The notes: generated by a model from the letters alone, not told the origin. A DNA stretch of 64,000 nt from Salinimicrobium sp035607535 (GCF_035607535.1 NZ_JAYDZX010000001.1:620001-684000), one strand, 5' to 3'. Shown: positions 9,189-17,878, counted from the stretch's first letter. Numbers and translations are program-made.

Positions 9189-9776
9189 TTATCTCGGTAG
9201 CTTCTCAAAAATAGCATCTACGTAAGATCTTATTTCATCGTCCAGGTTACCCGGTGCTACAAGATCTTCGGCTTTACCTCTCCACACGATCTCATTGGTC
9301 CTGCGGTCGATAAGGTCAATCACTATAGTACCTTCCTTATACGGCACCTGTTCTATTCCATTTCCAACGATTCTTGGCACCGTAAAATAGTTATTGTAGG
9401 CATAATTTCTGTAATACGGCCCAACATAAAATCCGGGACGATAATAACTATAGTTGGTATATACAGGATTCGCGTTTACCGCCATTTCCTCATCAAGCAT
9501 AAGGTGATAATACACTAATAGATCGGGTTGATTACGGTCAAGCCGATAGTTGAGATCCTGCATGTTCTTACGTATCTCGTCTATCACAATTTCATTGACC
9601 AGTGCGTTGTTATAATTGGAAGTCTGGATCGTGTCCTGGTTTGGTAAAAAGGCATAACTGTTATAGCTATTAAGACTCTTCGCAGTTCTTTTATTGGCAT
9701 CCACTTTTGGGCCGCAGGAAGTTAGGAGAATACCTGCCATAAAAGTTAAGCTTAAAAAGTATCGGAAAAATTTCAT
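9189..9776 (-). CDS. DUF4136 family lipoprotein
   Basis: 195 residues. The lipoprotein signal ends LLTSCG, with the lipidated Cys at residue 21. The rest fits DUF4136: an early YAFLPNQD strand, a (V/I)xxEIRKNM helix, a DLLVYYH strand, a tyrosine- and asparagine-rich central stretch (YTNYSYYRPGFY and following), and a C-terminal GTIVIDLIDRRTNEIVWRG block that is the family hallmark. These are cell-envelope lipoproteins of unknown biochemical role. The gene is single and convergent with pheT. Confidence 0.85.
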   Translation of the reverse strand: MKFFRYFLSLTFMAGILLTSCGPKVDANKRTAKSLNSYNSYAFLPNQDTIQTSNYNNALVNEIVIDEIRKNMQDLNYRLDRNQPDLLVYYHLMLDEEMAVNANPVYTNYSYYRPGFYVGPYYRNYAYNNYFTVPRIVGNGIEQVPYKEGTIVIDLIDRRTNEIVWRGKAEDLVAPGNLDDEIRSYVDAIFEKLPR

Positions 9777-9918
9777 ATTACAAGATTTTAAGGTTCACTT
9801 TTCAAGATAAGGTTAATCTCTATCCCTGAAAAATTGAGGCTGAAGGTTTAAAATGAATTTAACCATAGCGTCTTAAAATTAACACCGGGTTCCTTAATAA
9901 ATAGCCAAAAATGAGAGT

Positions 9919-9950
9919 TTTGCAAGTTTTGTTGTTATTACCTATTTTTA
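9919..9950 (+). promoter_or_regulatory. -33/-7 promoter of the 245-residue protein
   Basis: TTTG at 9919-9922 and TATTTTTA at 9943-9950 (one mismatch to TAnnTTTG) are separated by 20 bases, near the usual Bacteroidota spacing. The ATG follows eight bases later. Confidence 0.45.
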
Positions 9951-9958
9951 GAAGCTAA

Positions 9959-10696
9959 ATGAAAATGAACATGTTGCTAGAGAGAATTAACCTCCAGAGG
10001 AGAATGGAGTTGCTGCGCGAAAAGGAGATGAAGGAACAGGAGGTTCTGGAGGAAGTGAAGAGAATTCTCGAAAGGGAAATTACTTCAGAAGAAAATATTC
10101 TCAGTCGAATTTCTGAAACAGACCCCGAAAAAGATGTTGCTAATCCCTTGATTTTTGACCTGCTGGAGAGCAACAGGATCTTCCATCTCTCCCAGATCAA
10201 AAAGATCTGTATTGATTACAGATTGCGCTTTTTGTATACCAGGTACTTTAAAGGAGATTTGCCGCAGGAAGCTCTTGCTGCAATTGAAGCATTGGAAAAA
10301 CAGCACAAAATCAGGATCAAAGGCGCCAAAATGCTGGCTCCTGCTAAATACTTCCGGCTGGAAAATGCCGATGATCCAATGCTTTTCGCACCTCTTGGCA
10401 ATAATTATTACTTCCTGGTCCATAAATGGGGAACCGATATGCACCCCCTGAGAAAGGTGCTCATGTGGCCCTTGAAGAACCTGGAGAATCTTTTGATCTT
10501 TAGTTTCTTTTTCAGCTTTTTGCTCACCTTTGGGATCAGAGAAGTATTTTTTTCAAAGTTTAGGGAAAATTCGCAGTTTCTTATTCTGTTTATGTATTCT
10601 TTTAAATCTGTTATTGCCCTTATCTTTTTCTACGGAATTAGCCTCGGAAAGAATTTTAGCTCCGGAAACTGGAACAGTAAGTTCTATAACGCCTAA
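9959..10696 (+). CDS. Coiled-coil protein with two C-terminal membrane segments, unknown
   Basis: 245 residues. The first 45 or so are very rich in Glu, Arg and Lys with a heptad pattern (MELLREKEMKEQEVLEEVKR), so a coiled coil is likely. A soluble middle (about 65-165) includes KICIDYRLRFLYTRYFKG. Two hydrophobic segments follow at about 178-196 (LLIFSFFFSFLLTFGI) and 207-227. The layout suggests a cytoplasmic domain anchored by a C-terminal hairpin. I do not recognise the family. Confidence 0.75.
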   Translation: MKMNMLLERINLQRRMELLREKEMKEQEVLEEVKRILEREITSEENILSRISETDPEKDVANPLIFDLLESNRIFHLSQIKKICIDYRLRFLYTRYFKGDLPQEALAAIEALEKQHKIRIKGAKMLAPAKYFRLENADDPMLFAPLGNNYYFLVHKWGTDMHPLRKVLMWPLKNLENLLIFSFFFSFLLTFGIREVFFSKFRENSQFLILFMYSFKSVIALIFFYGISLGKNFSSGNWNSKFYNA

Positions 10697-10772
10697 ATTC
10701 AAGTGTTAAACTGAAATTAAAAGCACCTGAAGTAAACTCCCTATTCTTAAATTTATAGGGAAATACTATATT

Positions 10773-11009
10773 ATGAGCGAAGAAGAAGATTATAAAAGAG
10801 TTTACACCGGAAGCGAAGTAAATGTTCAACATCTGCAAAACCTACTCGAAGAAAAAGGTATTCCTACCAGGATAAGAAATGACTTTGATTCGGGTTTAAG
10901 AGCCGGTTTTGGTGGCGGGCTGCCGGGACAGGTATTGCTGTTTGCAAAATCGGAGAACTACGAAGAAGCTTTACGCATCACTAAAGAAACCTTTCCCGAT
11001 AGTGACTAA
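10773..11009 (+). CDS. DUF2007 family small protein
   Basis: 78 residues. The pattern is that of DUF2007: an opening YKRVYTGSEVNVQHLQNLLE (strand and helix), then GIPTRIRND, then a glycine-rich loop and a QVLLFAKSENYEEAL segment. The domain resembles a PII-like fold and is often listed as a putative signal-transducing protein, without a proven role. Its stop codon overlaps the start of the next small gene (TAATG at 11007-11011), so the two are translationally coupled. Confidence 0.8.
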   Translation: MSEEEDYKRVYTGSEVNVQHLQNLLEEKGIPTRIRNDFDSGLRAGFGGGLPGQVLLFAKSENYEEALRITKETFPDSD

Positions 11010-11209
11010 TGAAAATGAGTGCTGCTTCAGGTCGTAATTATTTCAACCTCTTTCTGGGAATAGCTTTTCTGGGATATGGTGGATACCGCATCTTCACTTT
11101 TGTGAATGGGGCAGAGTATACCACCTTCAGGATAATTGTAGCCATTGGATTTATTATCCTCGGAGGTTTCGATCTTTACAAATTCTTCAGGAAGGAACCA
11201 AATGCATAA
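11009..11209 (+). CDS. Small two-helix membrane protein
   Basis: 66 residues with two hydrophobic stretches (about 11-30, FNLFLGIAFLGYGGYRIF, and 39-57, IIVAIGFIILGGFDLYKF) and a basic C-terminus. Its ATG overlaps the stop of the DUF2007 gene by one base, supporting an operon. Function unknown. Confidence 0.65.
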   Translation: MKMSAASGRNYFNLFLGIAFLGYGGYRIFTFVNGAEYTTFRIIVAIGFIILGGFDLYKFFRKEPNA

Positions 11210-11246
11210 AAAAAGAGGTTCCAAAAATGCCATTTTTGAAACCCCT
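11210..11246. terminator. Bidirectional terminator built on the CAAAAATG-n-CATTTTTG palindrome
   Basis: A 17-bp perfect palindrome (11222-11238, centre base 11230) is extended by GAGGTT on the left and AACC(C)CTTT on the right with one bulge. A run of A lies on the left, giving a T-run for the minus-strand ABC-F gene. It also follows the plus-strand 66-residue gene by a few bases. Confidence 0.75.
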
Positions 11247-11289
11247 TTCTGAACTTATTTCTCATTTCTGAGCCCGATTCTTCCCGAGC

Positions 11290-12915
11290 CTAGACAGCAT
11301 ACATCTTCTCACGTTGCTCTTTTATCTTTTTGTCACTCATGTACTCGTCAAAAGTAATGTAACGATCAATTGCTCCGTTTGGTGTGAGTTCAATTACCCT
11401 GTTTGCCACTGTTTGTGCAAACTCGTGATCATGTGTGGTGAATAACACAGTCCCCTTAAAGTTCTTGAGGGAGTTATTGAAAGCTGTAATAGATTCCAGG
11501 TCCAGGTGGTTGGTTGGCTCATCAAGCATAAGAACATTCGCTCTCATCATCATCATTCTACTCAACATACAACGCACTTTCTCTCCTCCCGATAATACTC
11601 TTGAGGTCTTTAAAGCTTCTTCCCCACTAAAGATCATCTTCCCAAGGAAGCCACGTATATAAACCTCTTCTCTCTCCTCTTCGGTCTTGGCCCATTGCCT
11701 TAACCAATCAACAAGGGTTAGATCATTATCAAAATATTCGGAATTGTCCAACGGTAAATATGATTGATTTGTAGTTACACCCCACTGGTATTTTCCTGCA
11801 ACAGGTTTTTGTTTGTCATTGATGATCTCATAAAAAGCTGTGGTAGCACGGGAATCTTTTGAATATACCACTACCTTATCCCCTTTTGCAAGGTTGATAT
11901 CTACTCCTTTGAAAAGAGTTTCCCCTTCAATAGAAGCTTCGAGTCCTTCAATGTTCAAGATCTGATCCCCGGCTTCCCTTTCCCTTTCAAAAATGATGGC
12001 AGGATATCTTCTGCTGGAAGGCTTGATATCATCAATGTTCAGCTTTGCGATCATCTTTTTACGGGAAGTAGCCTGTTTAGATTTGGCAACGTTGGCGCTA
12101 AAGCGACGAATGAATTCCTCAAGCTCTTTTTTCTTATCCTCAGCCTTTTTGTTCTGCTGCGCTCTTTGACGGGCAGCCAGCTGTGAAGATTCATACCAAA
12201 AAGTATAGTTACCGCTGTAGTGGTTGATCTTCCCGAAATCAATATCCGAGATATGGGTACACACGGCATCCAGGAAGTGACGGTCGTGAGACACAACTAT
12301 CACCGTGTTCTCGTAGTTTGCAAGGAAGTTCTCAAGCCAGTTTATGGTCTCATAATCCAGGTCGTTTGTAGGCTCATCCATGATCAAAACATCCGGATTT
12401 CCAAACAAGGCCTGGGCCAGAAGGACCCTAACCTTTAATTTGTTGTCCAGGTCGCCCATTGAGGTGTAGTGGCTGTCTTCCTTTATGCCAAGATTCGAAA
12501 GCAGGGCTGCTGCCTCACTGTCGGCATTCCACCCGTTCATTTCTTCAAATTCCACCTGCAGTACTCCTACCCTTTCCCCATCGGCATCGGTGAAATCTTC
12601 TTTTGCATAGATCTCATCCATTTCCTTCTTGATATCGTAAAGAGGTTTGTTCCCCATGATGACCGTCTCTAATACCGGATATTCATCATAGAGGTTGTGG
12701 TTCTGCTCCAGCACAGACATCCTTTTTCCCGGCTCGAGATGGACATGTCCGGAAGTGGGTTCAGATTTTCCGCTTAATATCTTTAAGAAAGTAGATTTTC
12801 CGGCGCCATTGGCACCTATTATTCCGTAGCAATTTCCCTGAGTAAAAGTGGTATTGACCTCATCGAACAATATTCTTTTCCCAAATTGTACAGATAGATT
12901 TGAAACTGATAACAT
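11290..12915 (-). CDS. ABC-F family ATPase, YbiT-like
   Basis: 541 residues from MLSVSNLSVQFGKR. ABC-F proteins bind the ribosomal E site and have no membrane domain. Nucleotide-binding domain 1 has a good Walker A, GANGAGKS (34-41), and Walker B with LIMDEPTNDLD, but its signature is degenerate (MGDLDNKLKVR). Domain 2 has a good LSGGEKVR signature (about 440) and MLDEPTNHLDLES, but the Walker A is lost: the equivalent segment is VVVYSKDSRATTAF (about 347-360). Only one of the two composite sites should hydrolyse ATP. The linker is basic (FSANVAKSKQATSRKK), as in YbiT. A longer frame starts 16 codons earlier at 12963, but similarity begins at MLSVSN. Confidence 0.93.
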   Translation of the reverse strand: MLSVSNLSVQFGKRILFDEVNTTFTQGNCYGIIGANGAGKSTFLKILSGKSEPTSGHVHLEPGKRMSVLEQNHNLYDEYPVLETVIMGNKPLYDIKKEMDEIYAKEDFTDADGERVGVLQVEFEEMNGWNADSEAAALLSNLGIKEDSHYTSMGDLDNKLKVRVLLAQALFGNPDVLIMDEPTNDLDYETINWLENFLANYENTVIVVSHDRHFLDAVCTHISDIDFGKINHYSGNYTFWYESSQLAARQRAQQNKKAEDKKKELEEFIRRFSANVAKSKQATSRKKMIAKLNIDDIKPSSRRYPAIIFEREREAGDQILNIEGLEASIEGETLFKGVDINLAKGDKVVVYSKDSRATTAFYEIINDKQKPVAGKYQWGVTTNQSYLPLDNSEYFDNDLTLVDWLRQWAKTEEEREEVYIRGFLGKMIFSGEEALKTSRVLSGGEKVRCMLSRMMMMRANVLMLDEPTNHLDLESITAFNNSLKNFKGTVLFTTHDHEFAQTVANRVIELTPNGAIDRYITFDEYMSDKKIKEQREKMYAV

Positions 12916-13066
12916 ATGGTCTGATCTAAATTTTTGCAAAAGTAGCCAATTATAACCTTTCATTAAAAGATTAACTTTTATAATTACCTATTTAACGATG
13001 AGTTAACATTGAGGTGCATGCCCTGCTTCTACATTTGCTATCCCTTATTTTTGCCCTCCAGGAAGT

Positions 13067-14515
13067 TTGAATAGTTTAGGTTTAAATATTACTCCCCATG
13101 CCTTGCCAGCACTGCTTTTGCTGTGCCTTCACTTTTTAATTACAGGCTGTGGAAGTGCAGACGAAGATACTGTATCACATGCCTACCTTGGCGGGGAAAT
13201 TCTCAATCCCACTAATGATCACATTGTAGTGAAGCACAATGGAATGGTGCTCGACACCATTTTTCTTGATGCCCAAAACCGCTTTAGCTACAAGATCGAG
13301 AATGTACAAAAAGGATTATATCTTATTCAGCACACACCCGAGACCCAGAATATTTATTTGAGTCCCGGTGACAGCTTACTCTTAAGAGCAAATACGGTAG
13401 CTTTTGATGAGTCTCTTCACTTTAGCGGAACCGGTGATGATCACAACAACTTCCTGGCCGAAATGTTTCTCCAGGACGAAGGAAATGCGCAGCTGCTTCT
13501 TTCTTTCCATGAGTACGCTCCCGGAATATTTCTTCATAAAGCCGATTCTATTAAATCCTTACGTCTCGATGCTTTGGGAAAAACCTCCAAAAAAAGAAAG
13601 TTTTCTGAAGATTTTGTCTGTCTCGCAGAAAGCATAATCGAATACGAGAACAATGACCTAAAGGAGCGTTATTCGTACCTGGTCAATAAATACTATAAAG
13701 AATATTCCAGACAATTCCCTGAAGGTTATTACGAATACAGAAGTAATGCCGATTTTAATTCTGAGAAGATGCAATGTAGCCCCGGCTACAAAAGATTCAT
13801 TGAAAACTATTTGATAAACTACTCCCTGTCCTGGTGTGCCAACAGCGGTCTGGACGAAGCTGACTGCTATGATCTTAACAATGTGAACAATGTCACCTCC
13901 CGCCTCCGAAAAGCCGGAGAGTTGATCCAGGTACCAAATTTGAGGAGGACCATCCTGGAAAAGATAGCTGTGAGAGGAATTGTAATGGCCAAAAGCAGGG
14001 AAGATATCATAACAATCCTCGAGGAGTTAAAAGCGCAGGATATTCCAACTGAAGATCTCGACAAGATGCGGCAGCTTGGAACGATCCAGCTGGCTTACTT
14101 ACCCGGCACTTCTCTTGCCAATGTATCTCTCCTGAATATGGAAGGGAAGCTGGTAAAGATTGGAGATGTGGTTGAAAAACCCACGGCAATTTTTTTATGG
14201 TCTGTCTTTGATGAAGGCCATGTGGAGGAGCACGAGCTTATCAGGCAGTTCAGGAAGAAATATCCCGAAGTGGATTTCATTGGGATCAATCTGGACATGG
14301 GTGAGGAACCGGCGTGGAGAGTAGCCGTTAGGCAAAATTCCTATGATTCGGGATCTGAATATCAACTTGGCGCCACGAGGATCAAAGAAGACTACTTCAG
14401 GTATTTCCTCGACAAGATCCTTCTTATCAATCCTTCTGCCGAAGTGGTGGTGGGAGATAGCTACCTCACGTCACCCGAATTTGAGTCTCACATCCTCGAA
14501 TTCCTGAACCAGTAA
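13067..14515 (+). CDS. Thioredoxin-fold lipoprotein lacking CxxC
   Basis: 482 residues read from a TTG; no in-frame ATG precedes the signal sequence. The signal ends in LITGCG, giving a lipoprotein Cys near residue 28. The N-terminal part (about 40-130, with GMVLDTIFLDAQNRFSY and LSPGDSLLL) looks like the DUF4369-type domain seen before TlpA-like thioredoxins. A helical middle follows. The C-terminal part (about 355-482) has the TlpA order: LANVSLLNMEGKL, then TAIFLWSVFDEGH where WAxWCxxC would be, then PEVDFIGINLD. Both catalytic cysteines are therefore missing and disulphide exchange is unlikely. It may be a binding or structural relative. Confidence 0.75.
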   Translation: MNSLGLNITPHALPALLLLCLHFLITGCGSADEDTVSHAYLGGEILNPTNDHIVVKHNGMVLDTIFLDAQNRFSYKIENVQKGLYLIQHTPETQNIYLSPGDSLLLRANTVAFDESLHFSGTGDDHNNFLAEMFLQDEGNAQLLLSFHEYAPGIFLHKADSIKSLRLDALGKTSKKRKFSEDFVCLAESIIEYENNDLKERYSYLVNKYYKEYSRQFPEGYYEYRSNADFNSEKMQCSPGYKRFIENYLINYSLSWCANSGLDEADCYDLNNVNNVTSRLRKAGELIQVPNLRRTILEKIAVRGIVMAKSREDIITILEELKAQDIPTEDLDKMRQLGTIQLAYLPGTSLANVSLLNMEGKLVKIGDVVEKPTAIFLWSVFDEGHVEEHELIRQFRKKYPEVDFIGINLDMGEEPAWRVAVRQNSYDSGSEYQLGATRIKEDYFRYFLDKILLINPSAEVVVGDSYLTSPEFESHILEFLNQ

Positions 14516-14604
14516 ACTTCCTCACAAGCAATCCCGCTTAGCATTCCGGTGAAACTATTTACAGCCTTTTCAGAATTAACTGCCGGGCAAACCTGGAATA
14601 TTGA

Positions 14605-14660
14605 ATAAAAAAAGCCTTTCTTCCGAAGAAAAAAGGCCTCTAAAATGTCATTTTTGAAAC
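14605..14660. terminator. Double hairpin terminator between convergent genes
   Basis: Two hairpins lie in tandem. The first pairs GCCTTTCTTC with GAAGAA...AAAGGC (14614-14637). The second is a near-perfect copy of the shared palindrome, TAAAATG-t-CATTTTTGA (14641-14657). On the minus strand the second is followed by a T-run, suiting the transaldolase gene. Confidence 0.65.
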
Positions 14661-14661
14661 C

Positions 14662-15315
14662 TTAGTTCCCCTTCTTATGATCGGCAAGGAATTTCTCCAA
14701 CCCAATATCTGTCAATGGATGATTAAGTAGACCTGTAATAGCCGAAAGCGGTCCTGTCATTACATCTGCACCAATTTTCGCACAGTCGATCACGTGCATG
14801 GTGTGTCGCACCGAAGCAGCCAAAATCTGAGTATCGAAGCCGTAGTTATCATAGATCTGACGAATCTCCATGATGAGGTTCAAACCGTCTGTAGAGATAT
14901 CATCCAGTCTTCCAATGAATGGAGACACGTATGTTGCACCCGCTTTGGCAGCCAAAAGTGCCTGTCCTGCTGAAAATACAAGCGTACAATTCGTTTTAAT
15001 CCCCTTGTCACTAAAATATTTTATCGCCTTAATTCCGTCTTTGATCATAGGCACCTTTACAATGATCTGATCATGAAGGGCGGCAAGTTCTTCGCCTTCC
15101 TTTACAATATTGTCAAAGTCGGTCGCGATAACCTCGGCACTCACGTCACCGGTAGTGATCTCGCAAATTTCCTTGTAATGGGCAATGATGTTTTCCTTTC
15201 CGGTAATGCCTTCTTTTGCCATTAGAGAAGGATTGGTGGTCACTCCGTCAAGAACCCCAAGGTCCTGTGCTTCCCTTATCTGGTCAAGATTAGCAGTGTC
15301 AATAAAAAATTTCAT
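14662..15315 (-). CDS. fsa: Fructose-6-phosphate aldolase / short transaldolase
   Basis: 217 residues, the length of the short TalB/FSA subfamily. It is a (beta/alpha)8 barrel that either cleaves fructose 6-phosphate to dihydroxyacetone and glyceraldehyde 3-phosphate, or acts as a pentose-phosphate transaldolase; sequence alone does not separate these. Seen: MKFFIDTANLDQI, GVTTNPSL, and the Schiff-base lysine in IIVKVPM (Lys 87). The YVSPFIGRLDD and ILAASVRH motifs are also intact. It is cytosolic and appears monocistronic. Confidence 0.93.
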   Translation of the reverse strand: MKFFIDTANLDQIREAQDLGVLDGVTTNPSLMAKEGITGKENIIAHYKEICEITTGDVSAEVIATDFDNIVKEGEELAALHDQIIVKVPMIKDGIKAIKYFSDKGIKTNCTLVFSAGQALLAAKAGATYVSPFIGRLDDISTDGLNLIMEIRQIYDNYGFDTQILAASVRHTMHVIDCAKIGADVMTGPLSAITGLLNHPLTDIGLEKFLADHKKGN

Positions 15316-15344
15316 AGTGTGTTGTTATAAATGAATAAATACTG

Positions 15345-15365
15345 CTGAAAAATGCCATTTTTCAG
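15345..15365. terminator. Hairpin with the CATTTTT palindrome core
   Basis: CTGAAAAATG-c-CATTTTTCAG is a perfect 21-bp palindrome between the SDR stop and the transaldolase start. It probably ends SDR transcription, though no long T-run follows on that strand. Confidence 0.55.
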
Positions 15366-15377
15366 ACTCTTGCAAAA

Positions 15378-16190
15378 CTACAATTTATAATGCTTTAAGA
15401 GTAAGCTCTCATAAATTTTATCGGGTAGAATGCGTTTTAGAGCAATAGAAAACTTTTGAAGTGGCTCCCCGACTTTGTAGTGGATACGTGGTTCCTTTTC
15501 CTGAATTATATTAAAGATCGCTTTGGCCATAATTTGAGGATCTTCCCCGCTGTCCACGTGCTCGTTCATGATCTTGAGCGTATTGCCGTAAGCTTTCTCA
15601 TAAGGCGAGCCTTTGACAACCGGCGCATGGTATCTTCCCGCTGCAATATTTGTGGCGAAATCTCCGGGCGCAATGTTCGTCATTTTAATATTGAAATCTT
15701 TCAACTCCATCCTAAAAGCTTCGGTTGTGATCTCCAAGGCTCCTTTTGAAGCCGAATAAATTCCGCGGTAAGGAAGTCCCATATATCCGGCAATGGATGT
15801 TACATTAATGATGAGTCCGCCCTTATTCTTGCGCATGTGGGGAAGTACGGCTTTGATGACATTAATGGGACCAAAAAAATTGGTATCGAAGGCCTTTTTT
15901 ATCTCCTCATCGGGCGTTTCTTCTATGGGCCCGGTGATGCCTACTCCGGCGTTATTGACAAGGATATCGATCTTCCCTGCTGAAGAAATAACTTCGGCTA
16001 TAGCAGATCTTATGGTTTCAGGTTTGGTAACATCAAGAGCGACCAAGGGAAATGAGGATGTCTGCTTTGCCGGATTGCGACTGGTTCCAAAAACGGTAAA
16101 ATTCTTTGACTGAAGAAATTCGGCTATGGCTTTGCCAATTCCTGAGGATGCTCCTGTTATTAGCACCACTTTTGAAGCTGTTTCTGTCAT
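15378..16190 (-). CDS. Short-chain dehydrogenase/reductase
   Basis: 270 residues from MTETASKVVL. A classical SDR: cofactor motif TGASSGIG (12-19), NNAG, and the catalytic pair Y145-x3-K149 in YSASK. An Asn preceding them (NVTSIAGY) completes the active site. The C-terminal part (EPRIHYKVGEP and a basic tail) resembles SDRs active on lipids or steroids, but the substrate cannot be read from sequence. The ATG at 16190 is preferred over one five codons upstream because a near -7 box (CATCTTTG on the minus strand, 16194-16201) ends four bases before it. ffs lies just upstream on the same strand. Confidence 0.88.
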   Translation of the reverse strand: MTETASKVVLITGASSGIGKAIAEFLQSKNFTVFGTSRNPAKQTSSFPLVALDVTKPETIRSAIAEVISSAGKIDILVNNAGVGITGPIEETPDEEIKKAFDTNFFGPINVIKAVLPHMRKNKGGLIINVTSIAGYMGLPYRGIYSASKGALEITTEAFRMELKDFNIKMTNIAPGDFATNIAAGRYHAPVVKGSPYEKAYGNTLKIMNEHVDSGEDPQIMAKAIFNIIQEKEPRIHYKVGEPLQKFSIALKRILPDKIYESLLLKHYKL

Positions 16191-16225
16191 GTTGCAAAGA
16201 TGCAATAAATCTCACTTATAGAAAC

Positions 16226-16327
16226 AAAAAATGGCAAGCTACCCACATCACACCGCTACGACCGCTTACCCTTGCTGCGTTCCCGCCCTGGGGGATTCAG
16301 CAGGAGCTGGTTGTGTGGGACTTGCCG
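16226..16327 (-). ncRNA. ffs: Signal recognition particle RNA, small bacterial type
   Basis: On the minus strand the outer stem is GGCAAG...CTTGCC (16321-16326 with 16233-16238), followed inside by CCCACA...TGTGGG. The apical part contains CCCAGGGCGGGAACGCAG followed by CAAGGGTA, which matches the conserved domain IV loop (CAGG, then GGAA, then GCAGCA) that binds Ffh. A T-run follows the closing stem and serves as terminator. With a -7 box just upstream this gives an RNA of about 100 nt, a typical small SRP RNA. It acts with Ffh in co-translational membrane targeting. Confidence 0.9.
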
Positions 16328-16330
16328 GGG

Positions 16331-16338
16331 CAAATATA
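16331..16338 (-). promoter_or_regulatory. -7 promoter box of ffs
   Basis: The minus strand reads TATATTTG, a perfect TAnnTTTG, placing the start point at about the first base of the SRP RNA outer stem. A TTG-containing -33 candidate lies about 18 bases upstream. Confidence 0.65.
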
Positions 16339-16414
16339 CAACCTTTCATACTTTTTGCAAGCATTTTCTAAGTCGAATTCTTTAATTTAGCTTGCAGCAA
16401 ATGATCGATTAAAA

Positions 16415-17470
16415 ATGAAAGCATATAACTTCCTCATCTTGATATTGTTGAACTTTTTCCTGTTTTCCTGCGGAAGCGATTCCGAGGATGCATCCACAGA
16501 ATATAATTTGGAAATAGCCGAAAACAAGAAAGAATTTCAGCTGGGAGATCAGCTCCAGGCACAGGTAACCGGAGAAAAAGATTCAGTCGTCTATTTTTTA
16601 GGAGACCAACGACTGAAGAAGACCATCGGGAATGAAACTTTGAACCACACTTTCCAAAATGAAAAGCTTGGGAAATGGAACTTGACCGCCCGGATCTATC
16701 AAAACAGGGATTTCGTAGAAAAGCAGCAGGAAGTCACTTTGTATAATAACACCGCCCCGGTCTCTTATACCTATGAGATCATTAATAAATATCCACACCA
16801 GGAAGATGCCTACACCCAGGGGCTGGAATTTTACAATGATCAGCTTTTTGAGAGCACCGGCCATTACGGGACATCATCTTTGAGGCTAGTTGACCTGGAA
16901 ACGGGTGAGGTTCAGCGAAAAATAGACATTCCCTCGACCTTTTTTGCTGAAGGAATAACCATTTTAAATGACAAGATCTATCAGCTTACCTGGAGAGAAG
17001 GTGTTGGGTTTATCTATGATGTCGATTCTTTTGAAAAGACCGGAGAATTCAATTACGGGCAAAGTGAAGAAGGATGGGGCTTGGCTAATGACGGTAATAC
17101 GATCTACAAAAGTGATGGTACAGAAAAGATCTGGTTCCTTGATCCCGTAACACTTTCGGAAGAAGGGTTCATTCAAACAGTCACTAATAAGACCGTTGCC
17201 ACGCAGCTAAATGAGCTGGAATGGGTAGAAGGAAAGATCTATGCCAACACTTATCAAAAGGATGGAGTTGCGATCATTAATCCTGTAAACGGAGCCATTG
17301 AAGGAGTGATAAATTTTTCAGGATTAAGAGATCAACTTGGGAACACCCAGGATCTCGATCCTGTTAATGATGTTTTAAACGGAATTGCCTACGATAAGGA
17401 AAACCAGAAACTCTATGTGACGGGAAAAGACTGGGACACTCTTTTTGAGGTAAGAATAATGGAGAAATAG
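16415..17470 (+). CDS. Glutaminyl-peptide cyclotransferase (plant/bacterial beta-propeller type), lipoprotein
   Basis: 351 residues with a lipoprotein signal (MKAYNFLILILLNFFLFSCG, Cys at residue 19). Residues about 30-105 form an Ig-like lead-in. From about 115 the sequence follows the glutamine cyclotransferase family: YPHQEDAYTQGLEFYNDQLFE, ESTGHYGTSSLR, FAEGI, GWGLANDG, LNELEWVEGKIYAN and a final LNGIAYDKE. These enzymes convert N-terminal Gln to pyroglutamate using a five-bladed propeller. The stop is followed at once by the next start (TAG-ATG), so it heads a three-gene operon with a thioesterase and a beta-helix lipoprotein. Confidence 0.9.
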   Translation: MKAYNFLILILLNFFLFSCGSDSEDASTEYNLEIAENKKEFQLGDQLQAQVTGEKDSVVYFLGDQRLKKTIGNETLNHTFQNEKLGKWNLTARIYQNRDFVEKQQEVTLYNNTAPVSYTYEIINKYPHQEDAYTQGLEFYNDQLFESTGHYGTSSLRLVDLETGEVQRKIDIPSTFFAEGITILNDKIYQLTWREGVGFIYDVDSFEKTGEFNYGQSEEGWGLANDGNTIYKSDGTEKIWFLDPVTLSEEGFIQTVTNKTVATQLNELEWVEGKIYANTYQKDGVAIINPVNGAIEGVINFSGLRDQLGNTQDLDPVNDVLNGIAYDKENQKLYVTGKDWDTLFEVRIMEK

Positions 17471-17878
17471 ATGGTAGTACCCGCAGAAACCTATACGCAT
17501 CAAAGAACCGTAAGCAAGGAAGACCTTGACGACCTCCATCACGTAAACAATGTGCGGTATGTGCAATGGATACAGGATATCGCCAAAGAACATTGGGAAG
17601 TCAGGGCTACAGACCGGTTAAAGAAGGACTTTATCTGGGTGGTAATAAGACATGAGATCGACTACAAGAAACAGGCATTTTTGGGAGATGAGATCCTGAT
17701 AGAAACTTTTGTGGGTGAGACAACCTTTGTTACTTCAGAAAGGTTCGTGAACATTAAAAAGGCCAAGACGGGAGAGATCCTGGTAGCTGCAAAATCCATG
17801 TGGTGTTTACTGGATGCCGATTCAAAGAGGCCTACAAAGATCACTGAGGACCTGCGCACTGTGTTTCACAAAAAATGA
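17471..17878 (+). CDS. Acyl-CoA thioesterase, hotdog fold (YbgC/FadM-like)
   Basis: 135 residues. The opening block contains HHVNNVRYVQWIQDIAKEHW, the 4HBT-family motif in which an acidic or polar residue near the HxxNxxY helix acts in thioester hydrolysis. Length and absence of a signal fit a cytosolic single-hotdog enzyme. It starts directly after the cyclotransferase stop, and its end overlaps the next start by four bases (ATGA, 17875-17878), indicating coupled translation. The acyl substrate is unknown. Confidence 0.88.
   Translation: MVVPAETYTHQRTVSKEDLDDLHHVNNVRYVQWIQDIAKEHWEVRATDRLKKDFIWVVIRHEIDYKKQAFLGDEILIETFVGETTFVTSERFVNIKKAKTGEILVAAKSMWCLLDADSKRPTKITEDLRTVFHKK

Noticed and set aside
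10155..10451. Second open frame inside the 245-residue gene
   Set aside because: A shadow in another frame; the annotated frame has a promoter, coiled coil and membrane segments.
12916..12963. 16-codon extension of the ABC-F gene
   Set aside because: The family begins at MLSVSN and the extension looks like leader sequence.
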